DNA of 64,000 nucleotides from Megachile rotundata (lineage: Eukaryota; Arthropoda; Insecta; Hymenoptera; Megachilidae). The notes beneath the pieces are model-generated. The model saw only the letters and a program-made list of their open reading frames with translations, ran no database searches and had not been told where the DNA came from. The DNA is taken from NCBI RefSeq assembly GCF_050947335.1, contig NC_134983.1, forward strand, positions 7,812,001 through 7,876,000, given 5' to 3'. Shown one piece after another: positions 24,731-37,517 of the stretch (positions are counted from its first letter, which is position 1; each line of letters begins with the position of its first letter). The translations under genes were made by a program, and so were the position numbers.

Positions 24731-27189
24731 ATACAGAATAATTTAAAAGTAAGGATTTTTTAATAAATATACCATTATGCGCTAAAAATTGATCAGTCTA
24801 ACGACGAATCGTTACACTTAGGAGGTTAATGATCGACGCACGATTAAGAAATATACAACTATACATTTCGTTATTTTTGTTACTACACAAATTCTTTACA
24901 AAGTCGTTACATGTATTATCATAAAATAAACGTCCGATTTCGTGAAATTACGCCATGGCAAATCTTTCTTTCTACAATTAGAGATCTTAACCTTTCTACA
25001 TTAATTAGAGAAATTAATCTAGTACTGGATTAAATAATTTAACTTGAGCAAATAGTGTCGTCAGACAGTAAGTCCATAATCTACTTTCTTGACAGAATAT
25101 CTTGGTAAAGTGTTGTCTGACAAATGACGTTTCACTTGACCCATGTTTTGTGGATAATGACGAGACTAACATAATAAGAAAATAAACGTGGCTTCCCGTA
25201 TTTCTTTCATGGTCATTCCGTGTCTCGATCGAGGCCTATAGCACAATATACGACCTGCTCAAAATAGAGCCAGCGTGTACTCCTAAGGTCATCGATCCCT
25301 CTTCCGCGTCACCTGCCATGCTTACACCTTCTATCGAGACACGAACATTCTATCACACGATAGACAAGCGGAAAATTCATTTTCAGATAGTGCGATTAAC
25401 CGATAAAGTAGAATACCTTTTGCATCGGTCTATTGTATGTGAACGAATATGCGAAGCTCTTTCGTACATGTATTGGTATAAGTTTTTGTGGACGTATTAA
25501 TTTAAAATTCCTATGAAGCCCCAATTAAAATCTTTTTCTTTGCATATATCAAATATCAGCTGATTAAAGTTGTAATACTACAAATTAATTTGTTGGAATT
25601 TGTTTTATCTCCTCTGATAGAGTTTCACACTCATGAAATGGGAATGGAATGGAATGTCTACGAGATATCGATAGGTATTCCCACGTTACTGCCTTTTACA
25701 CAGAGAACATTAATAATACCTTGCATGTAACGTCAAAAAAGTATATGTCTATTATGTATGTCTGCAATACCGTGTCTATTATACAATACATAGATCTCTA
25801 GTATGTTGTCTATTATATCTGTCTACTCTACAGAGTGGACCAAAAACTTTCTGCTTTTAATCAACTACAAATCTCTTGAAAATAAACGGAAATACGCTGA
25901 GCTAGAAAATTATTTCTTAACTCAAATGGTAGTTTTTCATAGTAATTATTTCAGTTACGAAAAACATCTATTAAATGGTCATCTTGTAAACATTGACTTT
26001 TTCATGAGATTTGTCATTATTACACTTTAGGTGATAACAAGTTTGTTTCTTTAGTGACTATGCGTTTTTATAATATGTGAGACTTACTAGTAGAAATCCA
26101 CTTTTTACATTAATCTTCACGATCTTGACCTACTTTTAGTATTACAAATTTTAGAAATAAAAAAACACTATGAAATCTCTATTGACACGTTCTTATGATA
26201 CGTCCTATTGATCAATTCTTATTGATACGTTAAGATTGATTTTTTTATAATAAATCCGAGTATCACAAAAACGAATATTCTAATACTTGTGCCTTTCTAT
26301 ACAATAATCTTTGATCTTACGTATCTAAATGATTCATATAATTACTAGCAAAAATGTTTTTCAAAATTAATGCATTTTTTTTCTTTTAATAAATTAGAAA
26401 TGTATATGTGTGCTTTTGCTATGCAAAATATACATTTCGTTTCTTGTACGTATGTTTATTAACCAAATCATTGAATGTATACATTGACTAGGAACCGTCA
26501 GTAACTGTATACATTTACCAAATTAGCGTTTTTAAAATGGTTAGTTTCTTTCATCGAAATTCACTTAACATGGAACATATTATCTTCTGTAACTATTACA
26601 CATTGCGTTAATAAAAGTCGTGTGTCATAACAACCTATGCGATAATAGAAACTTCCTTTCCCTGCTATCAAACTTTAGCCCTACTAATTTCCAAAATATA
26701 AAACAAATAAAAATTAATTCATCAACAAATGAAAATTAATTCCTCAAGAAATGAAAATTGTTTCATCTACCAACAGTAGAATGATCAATCTAAAATTCTG
26801 ACATTTTTAACCAAGTTTAGTATTCATTGTCTCCCCATTCTGTTTCAAGAAAAAACAATCTCCTAAACGTTAAAATATGCTGCATCTCTTAATTTTTGGA
26901 ATAAATACTTTTCTGAAGAGTCCGCTGAACCCCTGGATTAATTTCATTTACGAACAGACTCCTTAATCGAATAAATGATCCCTTTGCAGCGTGTGCTCAA
27001 GCATCTAACTGTACACCTGATTTTTCTACGGTATAAAGGAACAGTTAAGAGCGGTTTGTTGTACACAAAGAGTAGAATTTCGCAAGAAGTTGAAGTCGAA
27101 GTTGTGCATTTGCTGAAATATACGAAAAAGAGCGATGTTGGTGCATCGCGGTGGATGGCATGGCGGGTGGCATGGCCGGTGTGCCAGTC
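24731..27189. other. intronic sequence, no gene seen
   Basis: AT-rich DNA with no supported coding frame. TCTACAGAGTGGACC near 25829 resembles the CAGGGTGT transposon ends seen elsewhere, but no partner was found. Confidence 0.3.
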
Positions 27190-27440
27190 AGAGTAGGGAG
27201 AAAAGACCTTGAGTCACGTCACGTGACCACGAAGGTACATTGGAGTTGGGTAGGGCGTTTGTAGAGGGCCTTGACCTTACCATCGGCGTCGCAGCCGTAG
27301 TTGTAACTACCATCGTCGTGGCCTCTACGAACCTTCAAGAGTGCCAATACAATCGTCTGATGCTCAATGTCCGTGTTCTTTAATCCTCTTCATCTTCTTC
27401 GAGCGACTAATTCGCCACGAAAATTCCAGCTACTTTTGAC
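27190..27440. promoter_or_regulatory. GC-rich intronic island with NR5-like and E-box motifs
   Basis: A compact GC-rich block in AT-rich surroundings. It contains the ten-base palindrome GTCACGTGAC (27218-27227, an E-box of the USF/MITF class), an 8-of-9 NR5 motif AGACCTTGA (27204-27212, reverse TCAAGGTCT), and GGCCTTGACCTTAC (27267-27280) with overlapping receptor half-sites (reverse TCAAGGCC and TAAGGTCA). This looks more like a cis-regulatory element than an exon, as no frame is open with splice sites. Function is inferred from motif clustering only. Confidence 0.35.
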
Positions 27441-27782
27441 TCGACCGGAACTTATCGTTTTATATGTATATTAGGGGTACCTAGTATTCAAAATTTCTTC
27501 GATGACTTCAAAGTTTTCCAATTAAAAAGCGAAGGACTTTTTTTAGGAACGGACACGAACAATTGCCTTTTGAAAATGATGGAAATTATTTTGTTGATTA
27601 ACATTCGAGATTTCTTTAATAAATAAATTTTTTCGCCAGCAAACAAAATTTTGATTACTTGATATTTTAATACCAAGCACTTTCTTTAACACTGAGTTTA
27701 CGGAATGCCTAAAAATGTCACATCTCCGACTCCTTGTTTCAAATTACAAAAATTAAGTATATGTGATATTAAGTACAAATAC
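27441..27782. other. intronic sequence, no gene seen
   Basis: AT-rich with nothing recognised. Confidence 0.3.
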
Positions 27783-27965
27783 TTTTGTCTAAATGAAGAC
27801 AAAAGTAACTTCATGTTATTGTATAACTCTTATGGAGTCAAAAGTACATTTTGCTTTTTAAAAATATTTTCTAAATAAAACTTTGTCTAAATGAAGAGAA
27901 AAGTAACTTCATGTTATTGTATAACTCTTACGAAGTCAAAAATACATTTTCCTTGTTAAAAATTG
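27783..27965. repeat. tandem duplication, ~98-bp unit
   Basis: TTTGTCTAAATGAAG.. followed by AAAAGTAACTTCATGTTATT and GTATAACTCTTA occurs at 27784 and again at 27882, two head-to-tail copies with few differences (for example ATGGAGTC versus ACGAAGTC). No coding potential. Confidence 0.85.
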
Positions 27966-28979
27966 ACCTTCAAAAGGCATGGAAAATTAGAAAATTATTT
28001 TAAATCACTGTATTTGTCTCCTTGAACAGTATAATTTTTTGCTCTAACACTATCTTCGAATCTAACAAAAATATTTAGGTGTTCTGTTTCTCGTGAATCA
28101 TCTGGTCAACGCAATAGTTTGAAAATGGCAGAGCTGGCGACTGGATGTTAGTAATAAAATATCAAGCCTGCCATGTGTTAACACATTCTTTATGTTCTCT
28201 TTACACAATCATTTTACTATATACACGTATAATATTGCAGTTTTAAATCAATTTTTTCACAATTTTTCTAACCAGTACTTTTACTCTTTCGCTTTTATTA
28301 TACGGTTCACTTCTTGTGGACTGTATGCAAACTCAGTAAACTGAAGTAAGAAATAACTTTACTTTTTCTCGAAATCGCAATTTACAAACGCTTGCATAAT
28401 GCACACACACCTGCACTATTACCTTCGTACCTCACAATTCCTACAATATGTTGTATAAGATGTTAGTCACATATGTTAGATTCATAATCTATCTCCTTAA
28501 AAAAAGTTAAAACGTTTTGCATTTATGTCGAGGTCCGCAAACTATTTATTGCTTTGCGCCTGTAAACTTTTCACAAATCACGTAACGTGATTTTATAGTC
28601 TATAAATTACATGGGTTATGTTTAATCATAAATCTTCTAATTTTAAATATTATATTCATGGTATCGTGTTTATTATAATTTGCAGAATTGCAGTGATGCA
28701 TTTGATCAGCGTTTAACTCCATTTATTTAAAGTTCAATCTTTCTCATTTACTGTTCACCTTTTAGAAAGTGAACGTTCATCTTTTCAAAAAAGATGGAAT
28801 AGTTAATTATAGTTTTTTAAGTGTGCATTATGTGCAGGTAGATCTAATGTCAAGATGTAGTACGTTTAAACTGTGTCTCAGAGTACGTTAGCTCCTATCT
28901 AACGGGTACTAAGCTACGCCTTTGTAGTGTCTTCTGGAAATAATTAACGGTGTTAACATATTAAGCAGTTGTAACGGAT
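27966..28979. other. intronic sequence, no gene seen
   Basis: AT-rich DNA without coding frame, RNA gene or repeat that I can support. Confidence 0.3.
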
Positions 28980-29221
28980 ACAGAAGGCGATTTTGCTCCA
29001 GTTTTTCTCCGTCTGGTGCATTATATCGTGTTGCGTGATCAGCTGCAAACAAAAGGTGCGAGTACGCAGCGTGTTTGCGTTTGCGTTTCCGCATGAAGGT
29101 CGATTAAAGCCTTCAGCTTTGCCGGACCGGAAGTGGACCGGCCTTGCGGGACGACCGTCTGTGCACACTAGTAGAACTTGGATGTGTACAATCACTTCCA
29201 TAGCTTCCCTAGACGGTCGGT
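28980..29221 (+). promoter_or_regulatory. GC-rich island, possible proximal alternative first exon of Hr39
   Basis: This block is strongly GC-rich relative to its surroundings, contains GGACCGGAAGTGGACCGG (with an ETS-type CCGGAAGT), and ends with a possible splice donor, GGTCG|GTAAAC, at 29219/29220. It lies about 2 kb upstream of the 5' UTR acceptor of Hr39 at 31220. An alternative promoter with a short untranslated exon would have this form. Open frames on both strands are short and unrelated to known proteins. Confidence 0.3.
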
Positions 29222-29394
29222 AAACTCTTGCAACCTAATATGTCTTCGATCGTGATCACTGCTTTTATTCGAAAATCTTTTCTGTTTCTGTCGATTTCTG
29301 CATTGAACTTAACTCATGACACCTTGTATTTCATAAAGTTTTGTGATACATATTTACGCTTTTTTTTAAATGAATTTTGCTTCAAATCAATTTA

Positions 29395-29735
29395 ACTTCA
29401 ACTTCTAAATACGCAGACAGTTTCAGAATTTTAGGATTATAAATTTGTAGGTTCTTACGATTCTATGATTTCAAGATATTAGAACGTCAGATTTCAGACT
29501 ATAAAAATTTTAGAATTTTCAGATTTTGAAGTTTTCTAAGTTTGAAACTTCATGGTTTTAGAATTTTTAAATTGTAGTATAATGAGACATTGGAATAAAA
29601 CATTTGAATGAGACAATTTTGAGACATTTTGGTTTTTAAGACTTTGGAATTTTAGAAATTTAAAACCTTGCAATTTCCAAGATGGACTTTGGAGCTATTT
29701 TGAGATGACTTTGGAATTTTTGAATTTTAAGACCT
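29395..29735. repeat. degenerate AATTT-rich array, third locus
   Basis: Irregular runs of short words such as AGAATTTT, TTTGAAG, TTTGGAATTTTAG and AGACATTTTGG. It belongs to the same low-complexity family as 7556-8135 and 18995-19320. The unit is not fixed. Confidence 0.5.
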
Positions 29736-30594
29736 GAGAGTTCGAAAAGTGCGATTAATTAATTCCGTAGTAGGAAATTTTTGTGGTGGCGTCTTTCCTT
29801 GATGTCCCAAGCACGTGCTTATTTTGCTTAATGGTTGATTTCTGCTTGATTGCAATCCGAGAATTGACTGATCATCCAGACACTGCGCACTCACCGTGGT
29901 CACTATATAGGGTGCTTGAAAATTATACAACACTACTACCTTAACGTACACCTTTGAATCAGTGTAGAAACAAGAATAGTGATATTCTTTTCAAAATTAT
30001 TATGCCGTATTTTGAAATTGTTCATTACTATATAACATTTCGGATTAAAATTTTGTGGAAGATTATATACATTTTCAGAAATCTTTAACTGTTCAAATTA
30101 TACTCGGTGTTATACTGAAAACTCAATCCTTGAGCAAATAGGATTTAAGTTTTTCATATTTAAACTGCAATGTGCGTCACAAGTTTGACTTCATATTATA
30201 AGCTAAGACGATAATGCTAAACCTCCATATAAGACATACAATTTATTTAGAACTAAAAACGATCTTAAGAAAATTAATAAACAAATGACTAAACAAGAAT
30301 AAACTTACATTAACCTACATTTAAACCTGTATTATTTCTTTAAATAAGGGACTTGTAAACCGGTCATTCTGACTATTTTAAGTCAGAATTTAAGTAAAAG
30401 AATATTATGAGTCATTTCAGTATTAAATAACTCATAATGAGAACGTTCACCTTATGCAGTAACTTCGAAATTGTTTTCTCAGTGTTAGTTGTAACGCGAT
30501 GCATGATCTTTTGCTCAAATGATTTGATTTAGTGTTTAGAACATGAGATGCATGGTGCATACAATATGTGTCAGTAAAAAAATAATTCAAGCAC

Positions 30595-30945
30595 AGTTTA
30601 TTTTCATGACGAAATCGAGGTCACCTTGAAATGTGAAATATTTTGTCGTTGACTTTAAGACAGTGTAAACAATCTTTGACATTGAAGGAATTACTCAATG
30701 TAACCACGTGAGATCATAAGAAATATGCATTTTATTTAATGCACTTTATTCTACCTTCCACGACAGAAGTAACACATTAAAATATTAGTAATATGCATTT
30801 CGAATTTGTCTTATCATCTAAAATATGGTAAAAAGAAGAAATGTGCTCCACACACTGTTTTCAAAATTTTACTGACATCTACTGTACAGTCCATCTCCTT
30901 GTTCTAAATTTCTCATTGTCATATAACTGCAAATAAATGAAAAAC
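30595..30945. mobile_element. old degenerate copy 3 of the foldback MITE
   Basis: The order of segments follows copy 1 at 23991: TCGAGGTCACCTTG (left arm), GACTTTaagacaGTG, ATTACTCAATGTAACCAC, CCTTCCACGAC, then CGAATTTGTCTTATCATC, TGTTTTCAAAATTTTACTGA and GTTCTAAATTTCTC (right arm). It is heavily diverged and shortened. The NR5 motif is reduced to TCGAGGTCA (one mismatch). It lies in the same orientation as copy 1 in the same putative intron. Confidence 0.65.
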
Positions 30946-31220
30946 CATGCATCATATTAACCCTTTGCACTCCTATGTCGAATGTGACTCGGCATCATAT
31001 TTCTCTTGGACCTCATAAATAATTCAGATAAATGGATTGGTTAAATATATCTTCATTTATTTACTATTTATAATAAATAGTCACATACTCTGTTGCACCC
31101 CCACTTGTAATACATTTTATTCAGAACCCCCTTCTTGATCTATTTTGTGAATGAGTTGATAGGTAATAGAAAGAGTTAAAAGTAAAAGTTATTTTCCAAT
31201 AAATTTTTATCCATTTCCAG

Positions 31221-31406
31221 GCAGAGCCTTTCCCTATGTTCGAATTCGAGCGGATGTGACCCAAAGAAGTTGGCAGTTTGCTCAAGGGCCGCGGAGACTG
31301 GTAACCGCGCAGCTAGAGAGGTTCTTCCCAGGATGCCGCAAGGTTTCGCGACCGTTCAAAGACTTCGGGTCGCGTCACGAGCGTGTAACAGAATAACGAG
31401 CTGAGG
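31221..31406 (+). other. Hr39: Hr39 5' UTR part of the first coding exon
   Basis: A good acceptor (pyrimidine-rich, ..TTTCCAG) ends at 31220, after which composition becomes GC-rich and exon-like. The first in-frame ATG, at 31407, opens the Hr39 frame. A TAA/TGA-rich stretch upstream in that frame supports this start. So the coding exon begins with about 186 nt of untranslated sequence spliced from an upstream exon. Confidence 0.7.
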
Positions 31407-34400
31407 ATGTCGGAGCAAAACGGGCCCAGCGAGGGCCCAGGACCAGGACCAGGACCAGGCCCCGCTTGGTGGCCAGCCTCGCAGTCCTGGAAAACGAACT
31501 CCTGTGCATCCGTCTCCTCATCCAGTACTTCCACTGCTCCAGACAGCTCCGCCTCCGTCTCTGTCTCCTGCACCATTTCTACCTCTTCCCTGACGACTAC
31601 CACTTCGACTACTTCCTCGACAAGTTGCTGTTCCTCGACTCCTAGCGGACCTTCGTGTACGATCACGGCTGCCCGTTCCACGGAAACAGGAAAGAACGTT
31701 TCTGTCACCACGATTAACGTACCGAACAATCAGGATATACACGATGGTAATTAATTATGCCAGAAAACCACTGTTCGTTTGAACATTTCTAAATTTAAAA
31801 GTATCCGAATTTGGCATTATGTAAACTTGCAAAAAGGTTCATCGCCACTAATTTTAGTTAAACTAACAAAAAGATAAAAGTAAAACTAACTTCATATGAA
31901 GAGTCTGCGTGCCACGTAAAATAGAATTATATAACGAGTGCGACTTAAAATGCTGAGATATAAATTCGACTTTTAATTTTTAGGCAAAGGCATTTGTAAG
32001 TATCTAACCGGCCAGAATGGCGTCACAGTGTCCGTAGTTTCAAGCTGTGGCTCCGTATTGGACTGTGGAAATGCGAATGTTGTATCCACCACAGGGATCG
32101 GCATCAATAACGCCTCGCACAGCATCGGGATTGGCATTGGAGTTAATGTCCTTCAGTCTCAAAACACTGCGGATGACGATGCAGAAGATAGCGACGTAGA
32201 AATAAGCAAGATTGATTTTCGTGGAGTGAACTTGCGTACGAAGAAGAAACGAGACGTGCCGGGGAACCAGGGTGGAGAGAAAATAGGTGACGGAGATGCC
32301 GAAGATAGAAATGGTTGTTACGATGGAAATGATATCTCCCAGCAACAACCAGAGAGACCCATGTCATGGGAAGGTGAATTGTCTGACCAAGAAATGTCTT
32401 CCAATACAATTACAAATCAGGTAACATTGAATTTCACACTAAAATATAGTCCTTTAATTTCTAGAATTTTGTCGTTTTCATAATTCTGGTTTATTATGAA
32501 CGTAGCCATTGCTAGATCCATACATAAACAGAGAATAAACTAGATTCAAGTTTGATTGCAATTATTTCTTTGTAGGATACACATGAGGACACATCCATGG
32601 AAGGTGTCCAAGTTTGCGGTGCGAGTCCGGGCCCTATAGAGCAAAAATTTCCTATAAAACCAGAACCTGACTTTAGGTCTAGTCCTGGATTTGCGTTTGG
32701 TTCTTTTCATGATACTGGATTACCTTTGGCACATGGTCAACAGATGCAACAACAACAACAACGCAACATAGAGAACCTTGAACAAACACAACAAAATGAT
32801 TTGCCTCTTCTCGTAGGGAAACTACTGGGTGGTTACAATAGTTCTACTCCAAATCACAGTCCAGTTTTAAATCCTAGACATCATTTGACTAAACATAGTC
32901 ATACGAGATCACAGGTAACAGAAATCACTTTGATAGAGTGTATAGATTTTCTTGAATCAGTCATCTTAGGGGTGTCATTAGTGATTTTTTCGTGTGGAAT
33001 TTCAGCACTGTACGGTGACAAACTAAATTCAGTCACTTTCAAATTCAACTAATTAAGTAAACTGTGTAAGACAGTTTCATTTCTTAAATATTCATAAAGA
33101 TATTCAGAACATCACTCTATATAGAAAAACATGGGTCAGCTAAGGTCATCAAAAATCATAATGACGCCTCTTGGTTACTTAATATTTATTGATATTTAAC
33201 GTAAAGAGATAAAAATTATGTTAAAGTTTGCTTCTCGTGATACTAGTAATGTAATAAATTTAACACTTGTTAATATTTCTCCTAAATATTTTCATTAGGT
33301 GCCGTCTCCAGATTCCGCAATTCACTCGGCATACAGCGTATTTAGTTCGCCAACACAGAGCCCTCACGCAGCTCGCCATTCTGCTTTAGGAGCAGGAAGT
33401 CCGGTACCGTCTTCGTCGCTTTCTCTCTCGCGACACAGCTTCAACAATTCAACTTCCTCTTTATCGTTGTCACTATCGCATTCTCTGTCGAGGAACAATT
33501 CGGATGCATCAAGCAGCTGTTACAGCTACGGTTCTCTTAGCCCACCTACGCATTCACCCGTCCAACAACCAAGACATCCGCAACATCATCAGCACCAGGT
33601 GGCCCAGGGAAGTCCACTTCATCTGCCAGCAACAGCCTCGTCCATTGCTCATCATTATTCTTCCTCCACACCGGGTTCTGAACTCTCCCCTGAAGGACAT
33701 ACCGCTCCTGATGATCAAGAAGACTGTCGAATACCCTCAGCTCCTTCCAGTATCTCCACTAGACAACAACTGATCAATAGTCCATGTCCAATTTGTGGTG
33801 ATAAGATCAGCGGTTTCCATTATGGAATCTTCTCGTGTGAATCATGTAAAGGATTCTTTAAACGCACCGTCCAAAACCGGAAAAATTATGTGTGCCTTAG
33901 AGGCGCGGGCTGTCCAGTGACCGTTGCCACCAGAAAGAAGTGCCCAGCCTGTCGTTTTGACAAGTGCCTCAATATGGGTATGTTCAGAGAACATTATCTT
34001 TAGTTGTTAAATATTTAGTTCAATATACTTGCACATGAAGATTACACAAATGATGTATTATGTCAATAACGATTCAGAAAAATCAGTTTACATGAATGTC
34101 TTCATACGTACTCAGCATGAAAGAGTTAATACCAGAGATTTTATGTTTTACGAAAAATAAATTATACATGAAATCGAGACACTAATTAATTGCTATATCT
34201 ATATCATGCTACGCTATAAATTTCAGTTTCCTAAATAATATCTTATTAGCTTCACCTCGTTAGTAATCATGTACTTATATAAGAATTGTAATCTAGCCGA
34301 AGTATTTAGGACAATAGCTTGCAGGAAGTATGGTACATCAATAAGAAGCTTATAACTCGAGGGATCGTTAGGGATATAAATCGTCGGTACCCTCCTGTTC

Positions 34401-36568
34401 AAAAGTTATGATTAAAGTTAGATTAAGCTTAGATTCATGCGGAGATCTAATGATTTCACTGCTATAATCATAGGTGATCACATCCTACATAGTCGTATAG
34501 AGTTAGATATAGATGTCAAGACTAATTTTCAACATCTTAGTACCTATAGACTGACTAATGACATAGTAATTAGGTTCCATCAATGGGTTCTTCTAGCGAT
34601 AGGAAGAACCCATAAGATAAATATTAAACTCCAATATATTTTTATTTCTATTTAAAACAAAATATAATTTTGTTAATAGGTATGAAGCTTGAGGCTATTA
34701 GAGAAGATCGCACCAGGGGCGGACGAAGTACCTATCAGTGTACGTACACTCTTCCAGCAAGTCTTGTGAGTAATTCTGCGAGCGGTATGACTAGTGACAA
34801 ATTGGCCACGGGAGGGAATTGTAGTCCAGCTCCATCGGGAAGTGAACATCACTATCCCAGTAGACATCACTCGAATCATTCGCACAAGATACAGGTGGTG
34901 CCGCAACTTTTGCAAGACATTATGGACGTAGAACATCTGTGGCATTACAATGACAATGATCGCATGTCTGGAATTCAAGCTGGAATGAATGCTACCAGAA
35001 ATAACGATTCGATGTTATTAGGAGTTGGTTCCGGGACTGGTTCTGGATCCGGAACAGGAAGTGACGGAAGTGTTGAGTGTCCCTCCAATGGAACAGCTGG
35101 AAATGGAAATTCCAACAACAGGAGAGACGACAGGTCATGTTCTAATGTTTCTGCTGTTAATAACGAACAACGAGCTACATCTGTTACTAGTAGTTCCCAG
35201 ATTGGTAGCAATACGAATGGCAATTCTACCCAGCATCCTGATTTTCTATCGAACCTTTGTAACATTGCTGATCATCGACTGTATAAAATAGTGAAATGGT
35301 GCAAGAGTCTGCCGCTGTTTAAAAACATTTCCATTGACGATCAAATCTGTCTGTTAATTAACTCCTGGTGCGAGCTATTGCTCTTCTCGTGCTGCTTTCG
35401 CAGTATGAGTACTCCCGGTGAAATCAGAGTGTCTCTGGGCAAGTCGATTACATTAGAGCAGGCTAGACAGCTTGGCTTGGCGACTTGCATCGAGAGGATG
35501 CTTGCATTTACTAACAATTTGAGAAGGCTAAGAGTGGATCAGTACGAATATGTAGCGATGAAGGTAATTGTTCAATAAAACATTCATAACTGATCGTAAA
35601 ATAAAATTAAAAATTTTTTTTTATAACTTCAAACACCTTTTCATATTCTTTTCAATTATTTTTAAATAAAGATATATTGTACAATATGTTAAGGGAAAAC
35701 ACAGTGACAATTAGCAAACATCGGCATTTTTAACTAATGTTTTAACTAATATTAAATTATAAACAAAATAGAAAATATTATTGTTCAAATAGCACCTTAC
35801 AAGCAAACTATCCTATGTATATTTTAATATGGGCTGAAAATACAAATTGAATTGATAACGTTATATCAAAGACACGTGTTACATTCATATCGCTGTGCCG
35901 TGTATACGCACGTATATTCAAAGAAATTCCTATGTTTATAATCAGTAAATGTTGATTCTTAAGAGGTGTCAAATACATATACATTTAAACCTTATCACTG
36001 ACATTTCAATGAAGCCTGTATATCTTCTGAAAGTAAGAACACGCTCTATATAAGCATCACTGTGTTGTTCTCCCTTAACAGAGCTTTGATTTTTAAACAA
36101 TAATATTGTTCAAATATTCCTCGTAAATACATATCACTAATTTCATTGTTGAAATTTTTTTTTTCTTTTAAAATTGTAAGTTGTAAGTTGTACTATTGTA
36201 ATTACAGATTTAATTATTACTTTGAATTACCATGTTATTAACATTGAATTAATATATATTTCAGACTTAATAAATTTCTTCTCAATTTCTGTTGCATAAA
36301 GGTGATAGTGTTGTTGACCAGTGATACAAGTGAATTGAAGGAACCTGAAAAGGTTAGAGCATCTCAGGAAAAGGCTTTACAGGCATTACAACAATATACC
36401 ATAGCAAGGTACCCAGAGATGCCTGCCAAATTTGGCGAGTTACTGTTAAGAATTCCAGATTTACAAAGAACATGCCAGGCAGGAAAAGAATTGTTAACTG
36501 CAAAACGTGCAGAAGGTGAAGGCAGCTCGTTTAATTTGTTGATGGAATTATTAAGAGGAGATCACTGA
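31407..36568 (+). CDS. Hr39: Hr39 nuclear receptor (FTZ-F1-beta, NR5 family), six exons, 981 aa
   Basis: Hand-spliced exons: 31407-31746, 31984-32420, 32576-32914, 33299-33977, 34680-35563, 36302-36568. All junctions are GT..AG and the sum (2946 nt) is in frame. The N-terminus is disordered: a GPGPGPG run, Ser/Thr-rich stretches, acidic and Gln-rich segments. The DNA-binding domain starts at about residue 535 (CPICGDKISG; P-box CESCKG) and ends NMG, split from MKLEAIRE by intron 4. The FTZ-F1 box (about 600-624; RGGRSTYQC) follows, giving monomeric binding to YCAAGGYCR. The ligand-binding domain (about 785-981) has DHRLYKIVKWCKSLPLFKNI, CELLLFSCCFRS and the AF-2 helix FNLLMELLRGDH at the end. 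Drosophila HR39 is nearly identical through the DBD and much of the LBD, so identity is secure. HR39 is a nuclear transcription factor acting with or against FTZ-F1 in ecdysone-linked development and female reproductive gland formation. A Gly/Ser/Asn-rich hinge separates DBD and LBD. Confidence 0.95.
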
Positions 36569-37110
36569 ATTATCACCAGTACTAAATAATGCCGTGAGTT
36601 ATTTGCAAAGCAATAATTTATTGATTTCATAGTTGCTAAATAATATTTTATACAGTGTAATTCAGTTTAATGCCTTACATTATTTGTTTCATAAAAAAGT
36701 TAAAAAGGTATTGTGTAGAATCTATTTAGAGAGTATGAGCTCAGTAATTAATAATTATCAAGATATTGTTCCTTAAGGACAATTAATTATTCACAAAAGG
36801 ACTGCATTGACGGATATTATATCCATAAATGTTTACTTCCTGACTCTCTCATTCATTACAGATTTCAAGTATTAATGTAACTAACAAGTAATGTAGATGA
36901 GACATTCAGGTGAATTACCCTGTACAATTAATAGTAACAAATAATAAATATAGTAGACAATATACATATAAAAATTAACCTAGAGATAATATTTTGTTCT
37001 ATTTTTTCAGATTCCATGCTTATAGAGTTCATAAGCTTAGGGAATTGGATATGTTAGATAATCAAGGAGCAGAAAAACTAGAAAGAAATCAATAAACATT
37101 ATGGTCCATG
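36569..37110 (+). other. Hr39: Hr39 3' UTR with possible intron and polyA signal
   Basis: After the stop there is a strong donor, GCC|GTGAGT, at 36594, and a good acceptor, ATTTTTTCAG, ending at 37010. A spliced 3' UTR is therefore possible (intron 36594-37010). An AATAAA polyadenylation signal follows at 37091-37096. If the intron is used, the stop lies only about 25 nt upstream of the junction, short enough to escape nonsense-mediated decay. Other polyA signals farther downstream cannot be excluded. Confidence 0.4.
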
Positions 37111-37409
37111 ATACTTTAGTTCAGGGTGAAGGGACTACATTCTTATAGAACTAATTAGAGGTTGACTGCTTGTCACATACAGCGGATGAAAAACTATTTT
37201 TCTCTCTTTTTTTGTTCTTTTTTTATTTAAAATGCTTCCATGCGGGTTATTGCATAATGCGAACCCACTTTGAAATACACAAATTTCGAAGCGGCCTATG
37301 GTATGCTCGAAATGTTCAGCATGCATATTTTTATGCAAAACAGACTGAAAGTATAAATCGAAGGAGAGATGCAGAGCATTTACTTTTACAATAATATTGA
37401 TGTACAGAG

Positions 37410-37517
37410 ATAGAAAGATTGAGAGAGAGGGAGAGAAAGAGAGAACGAGTGAACGAGCGCAAGAGAGAGAGAGAGAGAGCGCGAGAGAGCGAGAGAGAGA
37501 GAGAGAAAGAGAAAGGG
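37410..37517. repeat. (GA)n microsatellite, interrupted
   Basis: Runs of GAGAGA interrupted by GGGAGAGAAAG and GAACGAGCGCAAG. On the minus strand it produces an artificial Leu/Ser-rich open frame that is not a gene. Short tracts like this can bind GAGA factor, but length polymorphism is the likelier property. Confidence 0.9.

Noticed and set aside
32040..32348. Minus-strand frames across the Hr39, unc-45 and other exons
   Set aside because: They are antisense shadows of well-supported coding exons.
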